Positions 7,236-15,966 of a stretch of 34,624 nucleotides of DNA are shown one piece after another (the first letter of the stretch is position 1; each line of letters begins with the position of its first letter). Source of the DNA: Candidatus Falkowiibacteriota bacterium (lineage in GTDB: Bacteria; Patescibacteriota; Patescibacteriia; Patescibacteriales; UBA12465); assembly GCA_903937325.1 (NCBI GenBank), contig CAIZYV010000052.1, positions 1 to 34,624 of the forward strand, given 5' to 3'. The notes under the pieces are model-generated. The model was not told the DNA's origin. It worked only from the letters and a program-made list of their open reading frames with translations, and searched no databases. The position numbers were made by a program, and so were the translations under genes.

Positions 7236-8170
7236 TTATACGCCGATTAGCCAGATATTTTTTAATCTTTGCTTTATGTCTATTAGCGACGGTCTTACTT
7301 TTGTCGTTAATTTTTGGGCGTAGTCTGATCCGATCGCTTGCCGGAGAAAATAGTTTTTTAAGTCGTTTGGATAATTTATTAAAACAAGAAGAGCAAGTAT
7401 CAACAGTCCTACGCCCAGAAAAGACCGTTCGTTTTGTTGAAGGCTGGACAAATCGCGATATGGGTCAATATCTCGAAGGCCAGGGTATTTGGCAGAGTGA
7501 AGAATTATTAGAGTCAGCTGGTTTTCCTCAGGTAGATTATAGCTTAGAGACAGATATGCCATTGCCACTAGATTTTTCTCAGCAATATAATTTTTTACAG
7601 GACAAGCCTCTCAGCCGCGGCTTGGAGGGGTATTTATATCCCGATACGTATCGTATTTATGCTGCTAGTTCAACCCCGGCTGATTTAATTGTAAAGATGT
7701 TGTCTAATTTTGATCAGAAATTAACTGCGCAGATGCGGGCTGATATTAAAAAACAGGGAAAGACAATTTACGAAATTGTTACCATGGCTTCTATTTTAGA
7801 AAAAGAAGCGCCGATTAATTATGCTTCCGGTGATAATCGTGACGCCCGTATTATTGCTGGAATTTTTTGGGATCGGATAAAAGTTGGTCAAGCTTTGCAA
7901 TCTTGTGCCAGCCTTGCTTATATTCTGGGCGTGAATAAATCGCAATATAGTGCCGCCGATACACAAATCGAATCCCCTTATAATACTTATAAATATCGCG
8001 GTTTACCTCCTGGTCCAATCAGTAATCCGGGAATCTTAGCGATTGAAGCGGCTATATATCCATTAAGCACAAATTATAATTATTTTTTAACACCATCGGG
8101 TAGTAAGGAAATAATTTATGCCGCTACTTATGAAGAGCATTTGCGCAATAAGAATAAATATTTGCCTTAA
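7232..8170 (+). CDS. mltG: Endolytic transglycosylase MltG (YceG-like)
   Basis: Membrane-anchored lytic transglycosylase that cuts nascent glycan strands and so terminates their elongation. Residues 6-29 form one N-terminal membrane span. A LysM-like region (around TVRFVEGWTNRDMGQYL, read with breaks) precedes the catalytic domain. Catalytic features are ASILEKEA (186-193, with the active-site Glu in EKE), the D/G-rich strand IIAGIFWDRI, and SPYNTY...GLPPGPISNPG (248-267). The usual LQTDPTVIYG segment reads LQSCASLAYILG, which is a clear departure. The 312-residue length is normal for the family. Translation is coupled to the upstream gene by a four-base overlap; the DUF3160 gene follows after five bases. 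Confidence 0.93.
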   Translation: MIIRRLARYFLIFALCLLATVLLLSLIFGRSLIRSLAGENSFLSRLDNLLKQEEQVSTVLRPEKTVRFVEGWTNRDMGQYLEGQGIWQSEELLESAGFPQVDYSLETDMPLPLDFSQQYNFLQDKPLSRGLEGYLYPDTYRIYAASSTPADLIVKMLSNFDQKLTAQMRADIKKQGKTIYEIVTMASILEKEAPINYASGDNRDARIIAGIFWDRIKVGQALQSCASLAYILGVNKSQYSAADTQIESPYNTYKYRGLPPGPISNPGILAIEAAIYPLSTNYNYFLTPSGSKEIIYAATYEEHLRNKNKYLP

Positions 8171-8175
8171 ATCAT

Positions 8176-10563
8176 ATGTTTGAACAAGTGCAAAAAAAAT
8201 CAGGAGAAAGTGACGGTAAAAAAGTTGTCGGTGGTGCTAATAATTTTGTGACCGCTGCTGATCGTTTGTCTGAGCAAAATAATCCTGGCCGCCGTCACTG
8301 GATTTTTCTTGTTTTGTTAGTTTTTTTAGCTCTTATAATATTTGGTTTTTTCGCTTGGTGGCTTTGGGGTCGTTTAAGAAATGAACCGGCGGTATCTCTG
8401 CAAGAGCTTGAAGCTGCTGTTTTGGAGCAAGCACGTTTGGATAATTTGCATTTAGGTGATTCTGGCGACACAACTGACGTGACTAGCAGTACAACGCCTG
8501 TTAGTGAAATAGAATATTTGTCTTTTGCTGATTTTTATCAGGCTCCTACTTCCGGACAACGAGAATTTAATTTTGCTGGGTACGACTTGCCGATGAATGT
8601 GAAAATAAATGTCGCTAATTATTATGAACTTTCTCGAAAAATAGATTTACAAAGCAATATAGATTATTTAAATAATAATGGTTTTGCTGTAATTAATAAT
8701 CCTTGGTCGAAAGAGGCGGCCAATTTTTATTCTTTAGCCGTTTATCTTGATAATCAGCAAATCCCTTTGTTTATAAGTGCTGATTTTATTTCTTATTATT
8801 ATCAAAGTGTTTTAAAGTCTACTTTTAAAGAAATAGAAGAAGGCGTTTTTTACGAGAGCCTTTGGAATATCAATAAAACTCTCTATGATCGGGCTCGCAA
8901 CCGCTACGAAACACATCTAGCCGCTATTGGTAATGTTAATGATCGAGTTTTAGAGGGAGAGCGTTTAGAGACAGCTTTCTTTGCTGTTTCTTTAGAATTA
9001 TTACAACCATCTCTTGATCAAATTGATTTAGCTAATAAATTTTCTGTCGGTAAATTTAGCCCTCAAGAAGCGCAACGTTTTGATTTTACCGTACCCGCTT
9101 ATCTCAGCGATGATGTGTTAAAAGAATTAACCTTAATCAGAAAAGCTTATGGTAAAGAAAAATCTCCCGTCCTGCTTTATGATCGTAATTATCCAGATTT
9201 TGTTGTTCCGATAGAGTATAAGGATAATGCGCGTTTGCATAATTTTTATCTGGCAGCAGCTTGGCTTAATTCTGTTTTTCCTCTTAACTATCGCGATGAT
9301 TCTTGCCCAGAATGTCTCTTGGATAAGGATGATTGGCGAATTAATTTTACGGCCGCTTGTTTAATATCTCAAGATTTTTCACAGAATCAGGAATTAAAGA
9401 ATGAATGGGCCCGTGTTTACAAAATAATCTCTTTTTTCAAAGGCCTGCGCGATACTTGGAATTATGTTAATTATCACGATCAGCTTAGCCTTCTTTTTGG
9501 TGAAGATTATCAGATAGATACTTTATTTGCCGAACAAAATAACGAATCTTTAGCTGACATGGAAAAGTTGCGTCAAGCTCTCTTGGCCAGAGATTCTGTG
9601 CCGATGCAGGGAGCTTTGAATCTTCAATCGATGAGCGGCTTTAGCGCGGCGGGAATGCAGTTTTTGGCTGATTTTTATTGGCCTAATGATTTTATCTTTA
9701 GTGGTTTGCGCTATCCCCAAGTTGGCGTTTATCAGGGTGGTGATAAATTAGGATCGAGCAATGTTACTGCTTGCCAAGTCCAGAGAAAAAATCAGCGCTG
9801 TCAGGGTTCTGGCCAAGATGTCCTTAGCCTGATCTATCCTAGCTGGCAAGGAGATACTTTTCTAGAAAATGCTAATTATGCTAATTACGCGTCTTCTTTA
9901 GAAAAATTAAGGCCTTTAGCGACGGAAGCGATGAATAATAATCTTAATAACTATTGGTCTTCTTTATCTTTGTGGCGTTATTATTTGCAGGCGGATGATC
10001 AACATTTGCCTGCTTATTTGCGTTCTGTCGCTTGGCGGGGACAGATGGCTAAGAGTGCTCTTGGTGCCTGGGTAGATATGCAATTACCAGCCGATAAGCT
10101 TAGTTTACATAAGGATGTAAAAGAAAAACAGCTGTCATCTAGTGATGGCACTCCTGATTATGCCTGGGTTGAGCCTAATCTTGATTTTTTAGATCGCTTA
10201 ATCGCCCATAATCAGATGTTGCTTGGCATGTTTAAAGCTCTGAGTATCAATGAGCGCTCTAGTGTCGCCGTTAATAATTTAAACGAGGCCGATCGGCAAT
10301 TATCTGGGTTGAGAGCAATTGTCGAGAAACAAGCGCGGGCGGAAGATTTAAATAGCGACGATAATCAGTTTATTCGTGATTTTGTCCGCGCTTATAGCGT
10401 GGAAAGGGAAGGAAAAAAATCTTTATCTTGGCAGAGTACGGCAGTGGGGGCAAAGATAAAAGAAACTTTAGGGATGCCGCGCTTATTAATTATCGCCCAT
10501 CCGGTGGCCGGTAAACTTATTTTATCCGCCGGCCCTGTCTTTGATCACCAGGAGAGTCGATAA
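8176..10563 (+). CDS. Membrane-anchored DUF3160 protein
   Basis: A 795-residue protein with a cytoplasmic N-terminus, one membrane span (about 42-64) and a large, presumably extracytoplasmic domain rich in alpha helix. A Ser/Thr/Asp-rich spacer (about 95-112) follows the span. I assign DUF3160 from IPLFISADFISYYYQSVLK followed by EIEEGVFYESLW, which resembles the family's '...TTDALLHLYH...FKELEE' start, and from the long helical body with WRYYLQADDQHLPAYLRS near the end. The biochemical role of this family is not established to my knowledge. It is the last gene of an operon with mltG, so a part in cell-wall growth or surface structure is a reasonable guess. Two Cys pairs (SCPECLL and CQVQRKNQRC) could form disulfides. 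Confidence 0.7.
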   Translation: MFEQVQKKSGESDGKKVVGGANNFVTAADRLSEQNNPGRRHWIFLVLLVFLALIIFGFFAWWLWGRLRNEPAVSLQELEAAVLEQARLDNLHLGDSGDTTDVTSSTTPVSEIEYLSFADFYQAPTSGQREFNFAGYDLPMNVKINVANYYELSRKIDLQSNIDYLNNNGFAVINNPWSKEAANFYSLAVYLDNQQIPLFISADFISYYYQSVLKSTFKEIEEGVFYESLWNINKTLYDRARNRYETHLAAIGNVNDRVLEGERLETAFFAVSLELLQPSLDQIDLANKFSVGKFSPQEAQRFDFTVPAYLSDDVLKELTLIRKAYGKEKSPVLLYDRNYPDFVVPIEYKDNARLHNFYLAAAWLNSVFPLNYRDDSCPECLLDKDDWRINFTAACLISQDFSQNQELKNEWARVYKIISFFKGLRDTWNYVNYHDQLSLLFGEDYQIDTLFAEQNNESLADMEKLRQALLARDSVPMQGALNLQSMSGFSAAGMQFLADFYWPNDFIFSGLRYPQVGVYQGGDKLGSSNVTACQVQRKNQRCQGSGQDVLSLIYPSWQGDTFLENANYANYASSLEKLRPLATEAMNNNLNNYWSSLSLWRYYLQADDQHLPAYLRSVAWRGQMAKSALGAWVDMQLPADKLSLHKDVKEKQLSSSDGTPDYAWVEPNLDFLDRLIAHNQMLLGMFKALSINERSSVAVNNLNEADRQLSGLRAIVEKQARAEDLNSDDNQFIRDFVRAYSVEREGKKSLSWQSTAVGAKIKETLGMPRLLIIAHPVAGKLILSAGPVFDHQESR

Positions 10564-10585
10564 TTTATCTTTATTTTTTAGTTAT

Positions 10586-10616
10586 AAAAAAGCTGCCTTT
10601 AAAGGGCAGTTTTTTC
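10586..10616. terminator. Bidirectional intrinsic terminator
   Basis: CTGCCTTT pairs with AAAGGGCAG (one bulged G), flanked by AAAAAA and TTTTTT. It lies between the DUF3160 gene (+) and the glycosyltransferase-like gene (-) and serves both. Confidence 0.88.
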
Positions 10617-10658
10617 TATCTATTGACAAAAACTATGATTACAAAATCAGGGCTTTTT

Positions 10659-12572
10659 TTATTGTCTATATTCAAATAAATAAACTTCTCCTTGATTAAT
10701 CTTTTCAAAGTAGTCAGCACTTAGTTTGGCTTCGGCGATTATTTTATTACTTGCCCACCAATACTTATTAATAATAAGATAAGCACGTTTTACATTGGCA
10801 AAATCCATTGCCTCTTTCATTGTCTTTCGATCGGCAGAATCATAAACCATTTTTAAATAATATTGATAGAGCGGACCGCCTGTTGGTATGGGGTAAAAAT
10901 AGATTTCTTCTTTTTCAGTTTTTAGATAACGACGAAAGCCAAATTCACTTAAGGCTGCCGCGCTCGCCTGTTGATTGGCCAAGGTAATATAAGCTTCTCC
11001 TTGTGATAAGTTTTCGGCTTTTTTAACAGCGATGATATCGGCAGCGCTAGTTGAATAGCCTCGGGAATTATAATAATTATCCCAGCGAGGGTAAGATCCG
11101 TAAACAGAAATGCTTATTGTAAAAGCGGCGATAAGAACAATCAAAGCGTGTATTACTTTTTTTTGTTGACTCGTTTTTAGGCCTAGTTGGTATAATATTT
11201 CCCAGTATAATGGCATTAAGATTATTAAGGCGATTATCGGTAAGCGTTCGGCATAGTCACCTTGTTCGTAGGCAATAAGCGCGGGAAATTCAAAGCCGCG
11301 GCTAATTAGATAGGCGCTGATAGCGGCTAAAGCGCTGAGTCCTAAAAGAGTGGCACTTTGTCTTTTTTCTTCGCTCGGCCATAAAAAGAATCGTTTGAAA
11401 AAAATCAGTAAAGCACCGGCGAAGAGTAGCCAGAAATAATTATTGATAAAGAAGTAACTTAGGTTAAGTAGATATCCTTCACTGTTACTAAAAATAGGAT
11501 TAAGCGCACTGAGATTAAAACTTTGCCAGGTTAGCCTGCCAAAAGAAGCCGCCGCCCAAATGGTCAGACAAAATGACAACAGGGAGGCAATAAAAATAAT
11601 GATTGGCTGGCGTAGTCTTTGTATTAAGTTCAACTGTGGTATTATCCTTGGTCCTAGGGACAAAACTACGATCAGGAGGGCGGGTAGGCCGGCCAGAGGG
11701 TGCACAGCTAGAGTGGCTAAGGAGGAAAATAGGCTTAAAGGCCAGGCGGCCTTTTTGTAAAGGAAAATGACAGTAGCTAAGAGTAATAAGTAACTGAAAT
11801 TTTGTGGTGTATTAGCGATAAAAGGAGAAAAACCTATAATCAAGAGCATTAAACTGGCCAACCAACTTATTTTTTGGTCTTCTTCGCGATGATGTAAGTA
11901 GGGAAGTAAATGTGGTAAAGAAAGAGCGGCGACTAGTGGCAAAATCCATTGGTTTATAAGGTGTAAACTTAAGCCGCTAATTTTATGGATGAGAATTATT
12001 AAGCTATAATTGCCGATGTAATAAGGTGTTTTTGGCAATATATAACCGTATTGGCTTATTTCTGCCATCGCCGCTTGGTGGATAAAGGGATCAAAACCAT
12101 AACCTAAGCGATAGACTATTGCCGCAATTGAAAATAAGTTAAAATAATAAATTGTGAGAATTATTTTTTTGTATATCGGAGCGGCTTTTTTATTTAAGGC
12201 TAATATTGATAAAATAGTAGCGGTGCTGATGGCGACAAAAAAGAAAGGATTGATTACAGTCCAAGGGGAGATTATAGCTGCATCTGTTTGTGCTCTGATA
12301 ACTAAGATAAGAGCTAGTCCGCTCGCTAACCAGCTTAAAGCAGCATAAATCCAGAAACTTAAACTAGTTGCCGTTTGTTCTTTTTTTTCTTGTACTTGTT
12401 TTGTTAGTTGTGATTTTAAGCCAAAATATAATATTACGGCTATGACAGTACTGGCAATCAATCCGAGCCAGTTAAGGGCATAGAGAAAATAGACTATGGC
12501 GCTCGCGCTGATAAAAAGGCAGAGGGCGAGCCAAATTTTTTCAAAATTAAGATAAGATAAGTATTTTCGCAT
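10659..12572 (-). CDS. Polytopic membrane protein, probable GT-C-fold glycosyltransferase
   Basis: A 637-residue protein with about 12-14 hydrophobic spans and a soluble C-terminal domain of roughly 130 residues. After the fourth or fifth span a loop reads YRLGYGFDPFIHQAAMAEI, followed by PYYIGNYSLIILIHKI. An acidic residue in the first outside loop followed by H/E is typical of GT-C enzymes, which use lipid-phosphate sugars, although the canonical DE/DD pair is not obvious here. The C-terminal part (SAADIIAVKKAENLSQGEAYI, read with breaks, and FEYRQ end) resembles the periplasmic domains of such proteins. The function is inferred from topology. The gene is divergent from another GT-C-like gene at 12659, and the predicted promoter leaves almost no 5' leader. 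Confidence 0.6.
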   Translation of the reverse strand: MRKYLSYLNFEKIWLALCLFISASAIVYFLYALNWLGLIASTVIAVILYFGLKSQLTKQVQEKKEQTATSLSFWIYAALSWLASGLALILVIRAQTDAAIISPWTVINPFFFVAISTATILSILALNKKAAPIYKKIILTIYYFNLFSIAAIVYRLGYGFDPFIHQAAMAEISQYGYILPKTPYYIGNYSLIILIHKISGLSLHLINQWILPLVAALSLPHLLPYLHHREEDQKISWLASLMLLIIGFSPFIANTPQNFSYLLLLATVIFLYKKAAWPLSLFSSLATLAVHPLAGLPALLIVVLSLGPRIIPQLNLIQRLRQPIIIFIASLLSFCLTIWAAASFGRLTWQSFNLSALNPIFSNSEGYLLNLSYFFINNYFWLLFAGALLIFFKRFFLWPSEEKRQSATLLGLSALAAISAYLISRGFEFPALIAYEQGDYAERLPIIALIILMPLYWEILYQLGLKTSQQKKVIHALIVLIAAFTISISVYGSYPRWDNYYNSRGYSTSAADIIAVKKAENLSQGEAYITLANQQASAAALSEFGFRRYLKTEKEEIYFYPIPTGGPLYQYYLKMVYDSADRKTMKEAMDFANVKRAYLIINKYWWASNKIIAEAKLSADYFEKINQGEVYLFEYRQ

Positions 12573-12580
12573 ATAGCTAT

Positions 12581-12610
12581 ATCATAGCAAATTCTTGCTT
12601 ATTCGGACAA
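12581..12610 (-). promoter_or_regulatory. Minus-strand promoter giving a near-leaderless mRNA
   Basis: On the minus strand: TTGTCC (12610-12605), an 18-base spacer, then TATGAT (12586-12581) with a TG one base upstream (extended -10). The expected start, about seven bases on, falls at 12574-12572, that is at or two bases before the ATG. Confidence 0.65.
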
Positions 12611-12658
12611 TTTTGGCTACTATTAAAAAGAAGATTAAAGGATAAAAATAAGCTTTTT

Positions 12659-14464
12659 ATGAAATTAAGCTGGTTTTGGCAAAAAATAGATTATATTGTG
12701 GTCGGGCTCTTAGCCTTGGTTTTTTTTGTGTCTACGGCCGCTTTTAATTATTATACGCAATCACCGGATTATGTTAAATTTTTATCTCCGGACGAAACAG
12801 CTAATTATTTTTTTGCTCGGCAATATGCCGAATCTGGCCAGTTATCTGTTTTCGAACCGGCTAATCTTGTCGCCGAAGAAATTGTCCATCCGCGCAGTGT
12901 CCGCAGCGATCACGGCTGGTTGAAGCCGGTTAGTTTTCTCGGCATTATTTTAGTTTATGGTCAGATTGGGGCAGTCCTTGGTGTTGGTGTAATTCCCTAT
13001 TTAAGTCCCTTCTTTGCCTCTTTAGGTATTTTGTTTTTTTATGCTTTTGTCCGTCGTCTTTTCGGCAGACAGACTGCTTTGATTTCTGCTTTTCTGCTCG
13101 CTTCTTTTCCGGTTTATTTTTTCTATACCGCCAGAAGCATGTTTCATAATATTTTATTTACCGTTTTTCTTTTGGCGGGAACTTATTTTTTAAGTATCGC
13201 TATGCCGGCTAAATCGGCGGCAGAGGTTTCTTTCTGGCGCTGGCAATTAAATAAAGGAGCTTGGCCGTCTTTTTTATGGTCTTTTTTAGCCGGATTGATG
13301 TTTGGCGGAGCGGTTGGTGCGCGTTCATCAGAATTATTATGGCTAGCGCCCGTTTTGTTTATTGCTTGGCTTTTTTATGCTCGCCGTTTTGGCGTAACTA
13401 GATTAGTTCTGGCAGTGGCCGGGATCGTGCTCGCTCTCTTACCGATTTTTTATTGGAATCAGATTTTATATTCATCGCCTTTTTACGGCGGTTATGGCGA
13501 AATGAATAAATCGATTACGGAATTATCTCAAGCCGGCGGGCAGTTTATTCAATCGACTATTTCCGGCAGTTTTTCCAGATACCAGGCCTTATCTGATACT
13601 GTTTTAAAGAATATTTTTTATTTCGGCTATCAGCCTTATCAGTCTTTGCGCATGTTTTTTTACTATGTGGTAAAAATGTTTCCGGCTTTGTGTCTTCTGA
13701 CTTTTTTTGGTTTGCTGATATTTTTATTTCGTGTTTTTCGTCGTCCCAAGCGGGGCGCTTATCTTTATCTTTTTTCTTGGCTGATATTATCTTTGATTCT
13801 CGTTTTTTATTATGGTAGCTGGCGCTTTAATGATAATCCTGATCCGCGGCGCTTTACTATTGGTAATTCTTATACTCGTTATTGGCTGCCGATGTATCTT
13901 ATGGCTCTGCCTTTAGCCGCTTTAGCTATTAGTTCTTTTTCCCGCTGGTTTGCTTCTTTGTTTAAATTTAAAACTGGCGATGATGGCCGTATTTTTGCGC
14001 GTTCTTTTTTGACTGGTGGCTTGATGGTTTTTTTAAGTGCTGCCTGGGTATTTAATACCTCTATGTTTACTTTTTTTGGCTCTGAGGAGGGATTGGCGAC
14101 CCTGTACCACAATCATATTGTTGATCGGGAAAATGCTCAGATTATTTTGGCGGCAACAGAACCGGAGGCGATAATCGTCACTCAATATCATGATAAACAG
14201 CTCTTTCCGGAGCGTAAAGTCGTTAACGCTTTACTGACCAATGAAGCGGTTAATAATAGTCTCGGCCAATTATTGTCTTTATATCCGATTTACTATTTTA
14301 ATTTTTCTTTTCCTGAAAAAGATTTTCAGTATTTGAATGAACGTCTATTACCGTCTTTCGGTTTTAATTTAGAATTAAAAGATAAACGCGGACGCTTTGG
14401 TTTATATCGCTTAATACCATTTTCGGCTTCAAGTACCCAAGCTATTATTGGCGAGGAAAAATAA
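12659..14464 (+). CDS. GT39/ArnT-like GT-C glycosyltransferase, polytopic
   Basis: A 601-residue membrane protein with about 11-12 spans. After the first span (about 12-31) comes a loop with FLSPDETANYFFARQYAESG (41-60), whose D45-E46 is the acidic pair expected in GT39/PMT-type enzymes that transfer sugars from a polyprenyl-phosphate donor. SDHGWLKP follows, then a run of spans including FFYTARSMFHNILFTVF. A soluble C-terminal region of about 90 residues (from about 500) holds VTQYHDKQLFPERKV. Donor and acceptor cannot be told; it could add sugars to proteins or lipid-linked glycans. The start codon has no SD. The gene is followed ten bases later by miaB, so the two are probably co-transcribed. 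Confidence 0.75.
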   Translation: MKLSWFWQKIDYIVVGLLALVFFVSTAAFNYYTQSPDYVKFLSPDETANYFFARQYAESGQLSVFEPANLVAEEIVHPRSVRSDHGWLKPVSFLGIILVYGQIGAVLGVGVIPYLSPFFASLGILFFYAFVRRLFGRQTALISAFLLASFPVYFFYTARSMFHNILFTVFLLAGTYFLSIAMPAKSAAEVSFWRWQLNKGAWPSFLWSFLAGLMFGGAVGARSSELLWLAPVLFIAWLFYARRFGVTRLVLAVAGIVLALLPIFYWNQILYSSPFYGGYGEMNKSITELSQAGGQFIQSTISGSFSRYQALSDTVLKNIFYFGYQPYQSLRMFFYYVVKMFPALCLLTFFGLLIFLFRVFRRPKRGAYLYLFSWLILSLILVFYYGSWRFNDNPDPRRFTIGNSYTRYWLPMYLMALPLAALAISSFSRWFASLFKFKTGDDGRIFARSFLTGGLMVFLSAAWVFNTSMFTFFGSEEGLATLYHNHIVDRENAQIILAATEPEAIIVTQYHDKQLFPERKVVNALLTNEAVNNSLGQLLSLYPIYYFNFSFPEKDFQYLNERLLPSFGFNLELKDKRGRFGLYRLIPFSASSTQAIIGEEK

Positions 14465-14474
14465 ATTTTATTTT

Positions 14475-15776
14475 ATGTTTTATCATATAATTACTATTGG
14501 CTGCCAGATGAATAAATCTGATAGCGAGCGCATCGCTTCTTTTTTAGATGAGAAAGGCTATAAATTTCAGTCTTCTTGGCTGGGGGCTGATTTGGTTGTT
14601 ATGACTACTTGCGGTATCCGTCAGTCAGCTGAAGATCGGGTTTATGGTTTAGTAAATCGTATTCGCCAGAGCAATCCTAAAGCGGTTTTGGTTATTACCG
14701 GTTGTTTGTCCCATCGCGCCGATGTGCAAAAGAGGCTAAAGGGTCGGGTAGATTTATTTATGCCGATTAATGAATTGCCAAATTTATTCGCCTTGTTAAA
14801 AGATAGCCGTCAGGATTTAGCTTTAAGTTCGGAGGCGGTGCGAAAATTGAGCGGTGAAAAATATTTAACTATCTTACCTAAATATCAAAGTAATTTTAGT
14901 GCCTATTTACCAATTGGCAACGGCTGCAATAATTTTTGTTCTTATTGTGTTGTCCCTTATGCCCGCGGTCGCGAAGTTTACCGTCCGACCGCTGATATTA
15001 TTAGTGAAGCTAAGGCTTTGCTTAAACGTGGTTATAAGGAAATAATTTTAGTGGCGCAGAACGTTAATAGTTATAAGAGCGGCCGGAGCGACTTTCCAAA
15101 ATTATTAGAGAAAGTAGCGCTTTTACCCGGTGATTTTTGGTTGCGCTTTTCTTCGAGTCACCCCAAAGATTTATCCGATAATCTAATCAAAGTTATTGCC
15201 TCTTCTGATAAGATTTGTCATCACTTGCATGTCGCCGTACAATCTGGTGACGACGAAGTTTTAAAAGCGATGAATCGTCAATATACAGCGGCACATTTTC
15301 GCTCTTTAATTGCAAAAATCAGGCGAGCTAAACCTGGTATTGCTGTGACGACCGATGTGATTGTCGGATTCCCGGGAGAAAGTAAAAAACAGTTTCAAAA
15401 TTCTGTGCGGCTCTTTAAAGATTTAAATTTCGATATGGCTTATACGGCGCAATATAGCCCTCGTCCGGGTACCGTTTCTTGGCGGATGAAAGACGACGTT
15501 AGCCGAGAAGAGAAGAAGCGCCGCGAAGATATTTTGACGACTATATTAAGAAAGAGCGGACGGAAAGCAAATGAAACTTATTTAAAGCAAATAGTCAAAG
15601 TCTTAGCCGAGGGGCAGAATAAACGCCATAAATATTACGGCAAGACTTCTAGCTTCAAGACCGTTCTTTTTAGTGCGCCGTCTTCAGTTATTTCCGAAGA
15701 TATTATTGGTACCTTTGTCACCGTTAAAATAAAAAAAATCCAGGATTTTGGCCTGGAAGGCGAGTTGATAAAATAA
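14475..15776 (+). CDS. miaB: tRNA-2-methylthio-N6-dimethylallyladenosine synthase MiaB
   Basis: Radical SAM methylthiotransferase that adds 2-methylthio to i6A37 of tRNAs reading UNN codons. The N-terminal domain has three cluster cysteines: C10 in ITIGCQMNKSD, C46 in TTCGIRQS and C77 in TGCLSH. The radical SAM motif CNNFCSYC is at 151-158, followed by PYARGRE. A C-terminal TRAM-like segment ends the 433 residues. The GCQMN motif distinguishes MiaB from RimO and MtaB. I chose ATG 14475 because MFYHIITIGCQMN is the normal short N-terminus; an in-frame TTG at 14448 would overlap the upstream gene. It pairs functionally with miaA, 212 bases downstream, which makes its substrate. Confidence 0.96.
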   Translation: MFYHIITIGCQMNKSDSERIASFLDEKGYKFQSSWLGADLVVMTTCGIRQSAEDRVYGLVNRIRQSNPKAVLVITGCLSHRADVQKRLKGRVDLFMPINELPNLFALLKDSRQDLALSSEAVRKLSGEKYLTILPKYQSNFSAYLPIGNGCNNFCSYCVVPYARGREVYRPTADIISEAKALLKRGYKEIILVAQNVNSYKSGRSDFPKLLEKVALLPGDFWLRFSSSHPKDLSDNLIKVIASSDKICHHLHVAVQSGDDEVLKAMNRQYTAAHFRSLIAKIRRAKPGIAVTTDVIVGFPGESKKQFQNSVRLFKDLNFDMAYTAQYSPRPGTVSWRMKDDVSREEKKRREDILTTILRKSGRKANETYLKQIVKVLAEGQNKRHKYYGKTSSFKTVLFSAPSSVISEDIIGTFVTVKIKKIQDFGLEGELIK

Positions 15777-15802
15777 AACAAGCATCTGTAAAAGATGCTT
15801 GT
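15767..15802 (-). terminator. Terminator of a minus-strand transcript
   Basis: A perfect 10-bp stem, ACAAGCATCT/AGATGCTTGT, with a five-base loop. On the minus strand it is followed by TTTATTTTAT; on the plus strand the following bases are GTTTCAGAGC, a poor tail. The hairpin therefore works best for leftward transcription, although it sits two bases after the miaB stop. Confidence 0.8.
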
Positions 15803-15828
15803 GTTTCAGAGCACATTTCCGTCAACCG

Positions 15829-15924
15829 TTATGGATTTTGTGCACTCAATTTGCTCGCTGGGCCGGCATTGCGTTTTTTTGTTAACGATGTACCGGGCGG
15901 ACGCAGTGGTCTGATTCTTTTCAT
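15829..15924 (-). CDS. Possible 31-residue basic, Pro-rich peptide
   Basis: ATG to TAA within the minus-strand transcription unit between miaB and miaA, with a leader of about 36 nt. The peptide begins MKRIRPLRPPGTS and continues with KKRNAGPASK; eight of 31 residues are Arg or Lys and five are Pro. There is no SD, but most genes here lack one. I do not recognise a family. The alternative is that this frame is chance within a structured RNA, since the predicted closing helix and internal hairpin overlap it. Confidence 0.3.
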   Translation of the reverse strand: MKRIRPLRPPGTSLTKKRNAGPASKLSAQNP

Positions 15925-15945
15925 GGCGCTGAAATTTTTTTGGTT

Positions 15946-15951
15946 TATAAT
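15946..15951 (+). promoter_or_regulatory. -10 box for miaA
   Basis: TATAAT, 37 bases before ATG 15989; no good -35 hexamer at the usual distance. Its start (near 15958) would almost coincide with that of the opposing minus-strand promoter, so the two would interfere. Confidence 0.5.
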
Positions 15952-15966
15952 AGAAAGAACACTTAA

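Larger units (their letters stand above)
15770..15960 (-). ncRNA. Candidate structured small RNA between miaB and miaA
   Basis: A consensus minus-strand promoter and a minus-strand terminator bracket a predicted transcript of about 190 nt that covers no recognised gene. Its G+C content is visibly higher than the flanking spacers. Folding by eye (RNA numbered from the predicted start) gives UUUC-AGCGC (27-35) pairing with GUGCU-CU-GAAA (147-157), with a CU bulge, as a closing helix. Inside it is a hairpin CCGGUA/UGCCGG with an upper CGUU/AACG helix (about 65-99). Downstream of the closing helix is the terminator hairpin. I could not match it to tmRNA, RNase P RNA, SRP RNA or a recognised 6S RNA. 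It contains a 31-codon ORF (see separate entry), so it could instead be a short mRNA. Confidence 0.55.

Noticed and set aside
7236..7568. 110-codon minus-strand frame inside mltG
   Set aside because: Antisense to a gene with clear family motifs and in an intact operon.
10623..10628. TTGACA after the DUF3160 terminator
   Set aside because: No -10 hexamer at 16-18 bases and no plus-strand gene follows.
15831..15914. Plus-strand 27-codon ORF in the miaB-miaA gap
   Set aside because: No SD or good plus-strand promoter precedes it, and the promoter and U-tail of the terminator point to the minus strand.
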